A stretch of 10,792 nt of DNA, from assembly GCA_012974475.1 (NCBI GenBank), contig JAAXQD010000236.1:1-10792 (forward strand), in the 5' to 3' direction. The position numbers and the translations under genes were made by a program. This stretch comes from Desulfobacterales bacterium (GTDB lineage: Bacteria > Desulfobacterota > Desulfobacteria > Desulfobacterales > UBA11574). Below are positions 6,086-10,792 of this stretch, piece by piece (positions within the stretch are counted from its first letter, which is position 1; each line of letters opens with the position of its first letter). The notes under the pieces were generated by a model that ran no database searches, was not told the origin of the DNA, and saw nothing but the letters and a program-made list of their open reading frames with translations.

Positions 6086-7732
6086 TCAGGCCAACCTGTT
6101 TTTATGGATTGCTTCCTGTTCGTCGAGAATCTCCCGCAAAATTTCAATGGTGGTCATGGGGTTCATGATTACGGCCCGAAGCACCACCATGTCCTGTCCG
6201 GGCCAGGTTGCCGAGCTTAAGGTGGTTCTGGAGACGAAGCTGTTGCCGGCCTCCCGCTGCAGCCGTTGAACCGTCCGATTGAGGGTGTTTAATTTTTCGT
6301 TGATTTGAGCGACTTCTTCCGCATCCCCTTGACCGAGTTTGTTTTTGAGGTTCAAAGGACACAGCCTGTAGGTGAGAATGTTGAGTTCAGGGGGGGTGAC
6401 CAGCTGAAAATCCGGACGTTTTTCAATTTCATCGGCAAATTTGCGGGCCGTTTCGATGCCGTGGTCGATGAGCAGTGCATAGCCCCGGCTTCCCATGATT
6501 TTGAGTGCGCTGTCGAGAATCAGCGAGTTTGCCTCCCGGGATCCTGACGGTGATTTTATGCCGAGATCCACCGAGGTGGGCCGGTTGACATAGTTCGAAT
6601 GATATATGACGCTGTCCATGATCGTTGGATCTTTAAAATAGATCATGCCGCAGCTCATGGGCATATAAAACTGCTTGTGTCCGTCGATGGTCACCGAATC
6701 GGCCCCCTCGATTCCGGCGAGCAGATGGCGGTATTTTTCCGACACCAGGGTCGGCCCTCCCCAGGCGGCATCCACGTGAAAATGAATTCTGTTTTCCGCG
6801 CAAATGTCGCCCAGGTTTGACAGCGGGTCTACGGACCCGGTTTCCGTGGTTCCGGCGATGCCGACCACCGCCAAGATGGCTGTTTTTTTTGGGCTTTTCT
6901 TGAACGTATGGATGGTATTTTCAAGGGCTGTAAGATCGATCCGGTTCTTTTCATCCACATCCACGGCGACAATATTCCGGTTGCCGATCCCAAGCAGTCC
7001 TCCGGATTTGTCGAGTGAGTAGTGTCCGCGTTTTGACACAAGAATGACGCTTCGTTCGATTCCGTATGCCTCATAGGCGGCCTGAAGGCCTTCTTTTTCC
7101 ACACCGCCAAAACCATTTTTTGGGGAAAATCGAGTATTTCGGGCAACCCACAGGGCCGTAAGGTTGGAGAGTGTACCGTTTTCAGTAAAGCAGCCGAGGG
7201 TCGTGTGGGTGCTTTGGATATGTTCAGTGTAAAAAGTGTCGCTTTCTCGGTAAATCAGACGGTGAATTTTGGCCAACACCTGCTTTTCCACCACCGACAC
7301 CACCTTGGACGTTTCGATTTTAACCACATTTTGATTCAAAGCGGTGACGATGGTTTTAAGGTGGACCATAAAAAAAGGGATGGCCGAGGTCATGTGTCCG
7401 ATAAAATAGGGCGAGGCCACATTCACGGCATGGGGGGCGATGTCTTCAATCAGATCGGTAATAACGTCGGCCAGTTTTTTTTCAGGATTTTGGCTGATAA
7501 GGCTGTCCGTAAATCTGTCGGCCAAATCCTTCAGGCTGACGGCTTCGGTAAAACCCACATGTGTTTTAAGAAAATCGTGGAGTCCGAAAAGGATCTGCTC
7601 CATGTACTTGATCAACGTGGATCTAGCAGCGTCGTCTTCCGGCCGGATAAATGTTCGTTTCAGGGCCGGCCAGTCGGCCACCAGCGCTTTTTTCAACGGC
7701 GGTGTTTTTTTGGGATTCATGGATTTTGTCAT
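6086..7732 (-). CDS. panP: Pyridoxal-phosphate-dependent aspartate 1-decarboxylase, PanP type
   Basis: 548 aa, group II PLP decarboxylase fold. Visible sites: phosphate-binding TENGTLSN (183-190), GHYS with the ring-stacking His237, HVDAAWGG (319-326) with the PLP-nitrogen Asp321, and DGHKQFYMP (350-358) with Schiff-base Lys353. Length and the N-terminal region (KYMEQILFGLHDFLK, ASPYFIGHMTSAIPFF) fit the PanP subfamily, which converts aspartate to beta-alanine for pantothenate and coenzyme A synthesis in bacteria lacking the pyruvoyl enzyme PanD; it is best known from Vibrio and other gammaproteobacteria. A glutamate or cysteine-sulfinate decarboxylase remains possible because these enzymes share all catalytic motifs. 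The start is supported by GGAG 8 bp upstream. The gene's own upstream region contains a large palindrome (7751-7964), so its promoter must lie within or beyond that structure. No other pantothenate gene is nearby. Confidence 0.85.
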   Translation of the reverse strand: MTKSMNPKKTPPLKKALVADWPALKRTFIRPEDDAARSTLIKYMEQILFGLHDFLKTHVGFTEAVSLKDLADRFTDSLISQNPEKKLADVITDLIEDIAPHAVNVASPYFIGHMTSAIPFFMVHLKTIVTALNQNVVKIETSKVVSVVEKQVLAKIHRLIYRESDTFYTEHIQSTHTTLGCFTENGTLSNLTALWVARNTRFSPKNGFGGVEKEGLQAAYEAYGIERSVILVSKRGHYSLDKSGGLLGIGNRNIVAVDVDEKNRIDLTALENTIHTFKKSPKKTAILAVVGIAGTTETGSVDPLSNLGDICAENRIHFHVDAAWGGPTLVSEKYRHLLAGIEGADSVTIDGHKQFYMPMSCGMIYFKDPTIMDSVIYHSNYVNRPTSVDLGIKSPSGSREANSLILDSALKIMGSRGYALLIDHGIETARKFADEIEKRPDFQLVTPPELNILTYRLCPLNLKNKLGQGDAEEVAQINEKLNTLNRTVQRLQREAGNSFVSRTTLSSATWPGQDMVVLRAVIMNPMTTIEILREILDEQEAIHKNRLA

Positions 7733-7750
7733 TCAATAGGCTCCACATTT

Positions 7751-7964
7751 GTATGTGTTCAGGGGGTACGCTCTCCCGCTTCACTTTGCCGTCTACGTGT
7801 CTGGTCATTTCAACAACTTAGCAGCGGGGGCATTCCTTCCCCCTCCGCGTTCTCCCGCAAAAAGCATGCGGGAGCCGCGGTCTCCCCCACTGCTAAGTCA
7901 TTGAAATAACGAAGCCACTCCGCCAATATCGTTACACGGGAAAGCGCACCCCCTGAACACGTAC
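7751..7964. repeat. 214-bp nested palindromic element
   Basis: Outer arms 7751-7778 and 7937-7964 pair almost throughout: GTATGTGTTCAGGGGGT with ACCCCCTGAACACGTAC (one G-T pair), then CGCT/AGCG and TCCCG/CGGGA separated by single mismatches. Inside, ATTTCAA/TTGAAAT (7807-7813, 7901-7907), ACTTAGCAG/CTGCTAAGT (7816-7824, 7890-7898), GGGGG/CCCCC (7826-7830, 7884-7888), CCGCG/CGCGG (7845-7849, 7876-7880) and CTCCCGC/GCGGGAG (7852-7858, 7868-7874) stack into a second long stem with a 9-nt loop. No open frame and no transposase are present, and no T-tract follows, so this is more like a MITE-type or other repetitive palindromic insertion than a terminator. A structured RNA leader for the minus-strand panP is an alternative. 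Confidence 0.75.
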
Positions 7965-8288
7965 CCGCATTTCACAGGGGGGGGGCATCCTAAACTTTCG
8001 TTCAATTAGGGTTTCAGTATCATGACATTTTTTCGATGCCAAGAGAATATTTTGACAGCGGATATTCAGATTGTCTATTGACAATGCCCGTAAAAAAAAT
8101 GGGATGTAATTTTGTCGGATCTGAAAATGCCGGTCCGTTGATTCTTTCCTTTAAAACGTTTAACCATGTTGTCGTTTTTTGCTAAGGATTTCATCAATAA
8201 TTCCACATGGAGCACCCCCCCCCTTCATCGGTGTGCACCCCATTCGTAGGTATCACATTTCAACAGACTAAATTATTGCGGATTTTTA
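7965..8288. other. Non-coding stretch with G9 and C9 tracts
   Basis: No credible gene on either strand. It holds a run of nine G (7977-7985) and a run of nine C (8215-8223), an ATTGTC-TATT-GACAAT hairpin (8070-8085) and an AAACGTTT palindrome near 8154-8161. GCACCCC recurs at about 7946, 8212 and 8232. I cannot assign a function. Confidence 0.5.
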
Positions 8289-8315
8289 TTGACAAGAGAA
8301 CACCGCCTATATAAA
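8289..8315 (+). promoter_or_regulatory. Candidate sigma70-type promoter for the hdrA-like gene
   Basis: A perfect -35 TTGACA (8289-8294) is followed, after 15 bp, by TATAAA (8310-8315); shifting the -10 by one or two bases gives 16-17 bp spacing with poorer matches. Transcription from here would leave a leader of roughly 185 nt before the ATG at 8507. The leader contains possible pairings CGAAAT/ATTTCG and TTTATCA/TGATAAA, none clearly a known riboswitch. Confidence 0.4.
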
Positions 8316-8506
8316 TAAATCCTTTGGCTTTTTCAATTTTCCTAAGATTCGAAATAAAGAACGTAATGGGTTAGGTTCAAAATTTCGTAACGTTTCCGAA
8401 TGTTTTGTATAACTATTTGAAGTCAAAGATATTTTTATCATTTCTTGTGCAGGGTGATACTGAATATCTGTGATAAATCTATTGCAAAAATAGGAGAAGA
8501 AAAACG

Positions 8507-10792
8507 ATGCCTAAAAATGTGAATGGAGCGATACTCGTTGTAGGCGCCGGTATCGCCGGCATGCAGTCCGCACTCGATCTGGCCGATTCCGGCTTTTTCG
8601 TTCATCTGGTTGAAAAGTCACCGGCCATTGGCGGTGTAATGGCCCAGCTGGACAAAACTTTTCCAACCAATGACTGCTCCATGTGAATTATTTCTCCCAA
8701 ACTGGTCGAGGTCGGCCGGCATATCAACATCGAACTTCATACCTGTTCAAACGTTGAAAGCATTGACGGAGAGAATGGGAACTTTCAAGTAACCCTGCAC
8801 AAAACCCCACGCTATATTGACTCGGACAAATGTACTGCCTGCGGCGATTGTACAGAGGTCTGCCCTGTAACAATGCCCAGCGAATATGACATGGGTCTGG
8901 CGAACCGTAAAGCCACTTACAAAAGTTACGCCCAGGCAATTCCCGGCAGCTTTGCCATAGAGAAGCGCGACACGGCCCCATGCAGGATGGCCTGTCCGGC
9001 GAATCTAAATGTTCAGGGATATGTGGCCATGGTCAAGATGGGAAAGTACCGGGAAGCCGTGGAAATCGTCATGGAGGATGCGCCTTTTCCCGGTATACTC
9101 GGCCGTATCTGTCCCCATCGTTGTGAAAAAAGCTGTCGCAGGCTTGAATTGGACGAGGCGATTTCCATACGGGAACTCAAAAGAGTTGCAGCGGATCATG
9201 TGGATCTGAGTGAACTCCCGGTACCGCAAATTACCCCCAGAAACGAAAAAGTTGCCATTATCGGCTCAGGTCCTGCCGGGCTTACTTCGGCATATTTTCT
9301 GGCACTTGACGGGTATCAGGTGGATATATACGAGTCCATGCCCGAAGCCGGCGGGATGATGCGATACGGAATTCCCGAACACAGACTGCCGCGGACGGTG
9401 TTGGATGCAGAGATTGATAATCTCAAACGATACGGGGTAAAGATCCATACCGATACCGCCGTGGGTAAAGACGTGACCCTTGAAGAACTGCAGGAGCATG
9501 GTGCCGATGCAATCTTTTTGGCCATTGGTGCCTGGAAAGGACTGAAACTTAGAATCCCCGGAGAGGAAACTTCCCAGGGGGTTTTAGATGTCATCACCTT
9601 TTTGCAAGAGATTCATCTGGGAAATTTAAAAAAGGTCGAAGGAAAGGTCGTTGTGATCGGCGGCGGCCATAGCGCGCTGGATGCCGCACGGGTGGCGCTT
9701 CGATTCGGTGCAAGTGAAGCGCATATCATCTACCGCAGATCCCGAGCTGAAATGCTCGCAGAACCCGAGGAAGTCGAAGAAGCGGAAAAAGAAGGCGTGA
9801 ACATCCATTTTCTGGTGGCTCCCGTAAATATCTCCAGTGAAAACGATAAAGTCGCCGGCATCGAATGCATTCGAACCCGGCTGACGGAAAAAGACACAAC
9901 AGGGCGGCGACGGCCGACTCCCGTCGAAGGTTCGGAATTTTTTATTGAAGCCGACCATATTATCCCGGCCATCGGGCAGGAACCCGATTTCGGCGATCTT
10001 GCCAAAAACCAGGATCTAAAAGTTTCCAAGTGGAACCTTCTGGAGGTTAATCCTGAAACCCTTCAAACGAATATACCGGAAATCTTTGCCGGTGGCGATG
10101 TGATCTCCGGTCCTGCAACCGTTATCGAGGCGGTGGAGGCCGGCCAGAGAGCAGCCAAATATATCGCCCAATATTTACAGGGCAAAGAACTGCCGACAGA
10201 GTGGCAGGATGAACCGCCCATGGGAACAAACTGGGTAGCGCCGTCAAAAGACGAACCGACAAGAGAACGATTAACAGTCCCGACGTTGCCGGTGGAACAG
10301 CGACTTTCAGGATTCGAAGAAGTGAACCTTCTCGTGGATGAAAAATCGGCACAGGAAGAGGCGGACCGGTGTTTGGACTGCGGGAGTTGTTGTGAGTGCT
10401 ACCAGTGTGTGACCGTCTGTGATGCCAACGCCGTCACCCTTGAGACCCATGCCCAGTACGAAGAAACGACAACCATCAATGTCGGTTCTGTGATTATGGC
10501 GCCGGGTTTTCAGCCTTTTGATCCTTCAAAATTCGATAATTACAATTATGCAAAACATCCCAATGTCGTAACTTCTATGGAATTTGAACGAATTCTTTCA
10601 GCCACAGGTCCCTTCATGGGGCATCTGACCCGGATATCGGACAAGAAGGAGCCCAAGAAGATTGCATGGTTCCAATGCATCGGTTCCAGGGATCTTAACC
10701 GCTGTGACCATCCCTATTGCTCATCGGTTTGCTGCATGTATGCCGTCAAAGAGGCTGTCATTGCCAAAGAGCATGCAGATTACGATATGGAT
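8507..10792 (+). CDS. Selenocysteine-containing HdrA-like protein with inserted GltD/NfnB-type module (3' end outside window)
   Basis: 762 codons from ATG 8507 (AGGAG 10 bp upstream), open to the edge except for TGA at codon 60. Residues 9-36 are an FAD Rossmann start (ILVVGAGIAGMQSALDLADS), followed by KTFPTNDCSM-[UGA]-IISPKLVEVGRH, the HdrA motif with Cys in most relatives. CTACGDCTEVCP (109-120) binds an Fe-S cluster. From about 156 a GltD-like unit is inserted: Cys159/163/202/206/210 cluster ligands, a second FAD site (VAIIGSGPAGLTSAY, 249-263), AGGMMRYGIPEHRLP (281-295), an NAD(P)H Rossmann VVVIGGGHSALDAA (381-394) and AGGDVISGPATVIEA (528-542). HdrA sequence resumes with a Cys-rich cluster region (622-638) and WFQCIGSRD (721-729). 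HdrA proteins bifurcate or confurcate electrons among ferredoxin, NAD(P)H or hydrogenase partners and thiol/disulfide carriers; the inserted module suggests direct NAD(P)H use, by inference. Partner genes probably follow beyond the edge. Confidence 0.9.
8684..8686 (+). other. In-frame UGA read as selenocysteine (codon 60)
   Basis: The context DCSM-UGA-IISPK corresponds to the Cys of the CSxCxxxPK motif in ordinary HdrA proteins. Coding similarity is unbroken on both sides in the same frame, arguing against a stop or frameshift. Other genes here end in TGA and use TGG for tryptophan, so the code is standard. A hairpin suited to selenocysteine insertion follows. Confidence 0.85.
8702..8719 (+). 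promoter_or_regulatory. Bacterial SECIS element candidate
   Basis: CUGGUC (8702-8707) pairs with GGCCGG (8714-8719), including two G-U pairs, closing the 6-nt loop GAGGUC. The loop begins 21 nt after the UGA, starts with G, and contains AGGUC as does the loop of the E. coli fdhF SECIS recognised by SelB. Distance and loop fit known bacterial SECIS elements; the pairing was drawn by eye. Confidence 0.75.

Noticed and set aside
7205..7909. 234-aa plus-strand frame opposite panP and into the palindrome
   Set aside because: Antisense to catalytic motifs of panP and its last part merely reads the palindromic repeat; no family resemblance.
8470..8490. CRP/FNR-type site around TGTGATAAATCTATTGCA
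   Set aside because: Only one half-site matches (TGTGA); the second half is too poor to claim.
8684..8686. UGA as genuine stop, frameshift, or tryptophan codon
   Set aside because: Conserved HdrA sequence continues in the same frame; the homologous residue is Cys; neighbouring genes use TGA as stop and TGG for Trp; a SECIS-like hairpin follows.

Overview
The window looks like a chromosomal segment of an anaerobic sulfate-reducing or syntrophic bacterium of the Desulfobacterota (Desulfobacterales-like). The pointers are a CooC-type nickel-insertion ATPase, a heterodisulfide-reductase HdrA protein fused to a GltD-like module and read through an in-frame UGA (selenocysteine), and short TCAAGG-type repeats scattered between genes. 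The assignment is inference from gene content; no rRNA or marker gene is present.

Layout. 1-1399, minus strand: a tripartite RND efflux operon, with the periplasmic adaptor (302-1399) followed by the first 57 codons of the inner-membrane pump (1-172, running off the left edge). An 84-bp array of twelve 7-bp units fills most of the gap and stops 4 bp before the pump start codon. 1453-1927: a 475-bp unit with imperfect inverted ends and 8-bp repeats on both sides of a four-helix-bundle (23S rRNA IVP-like) gene. 2191-5134, plus strand: cooC followed by a Ski2-like DExH helicase. 5135-5621: a second heptamer array, a decayed 5' fragment of a metallo-beta-lactamase-fold gene, and an unexplained start-less reading frame. 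5622-6011, plus: dgkA. 6086-7732, minus: panP-type PLP-dependent aspartate 1-decarboxylase, convergent with dgkA. 7733-8506: a 774-bp non-coding stretch with a 214-bp nested palindrome, G9 and C9 tracts, a sigma70-like promoter and a long leader. 8507 to the right edge, plus: the HdrA-GltD selenoprotein, open for 762 codons and incomplete.

Functionally the genes mix housekeeping (lipid recycling, beta-alanine/pantothenate supply, RNA metabolism, efflux) with anaerobic energy metabolism (CooC for CO dehydrogenase maturation; HdrA-GltD for flavin-based electron transfer). The strongest special feature is the HdrA gene: UGA at codon 60 lies where Cys-containing HdrA proteins have CSxC-xxx-PK, and a 6-bp stem with loop GAGGUC follows 15 nt later, as expected for a bacterial SECIS. 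Conventional gene calling would split or truncate this protein.
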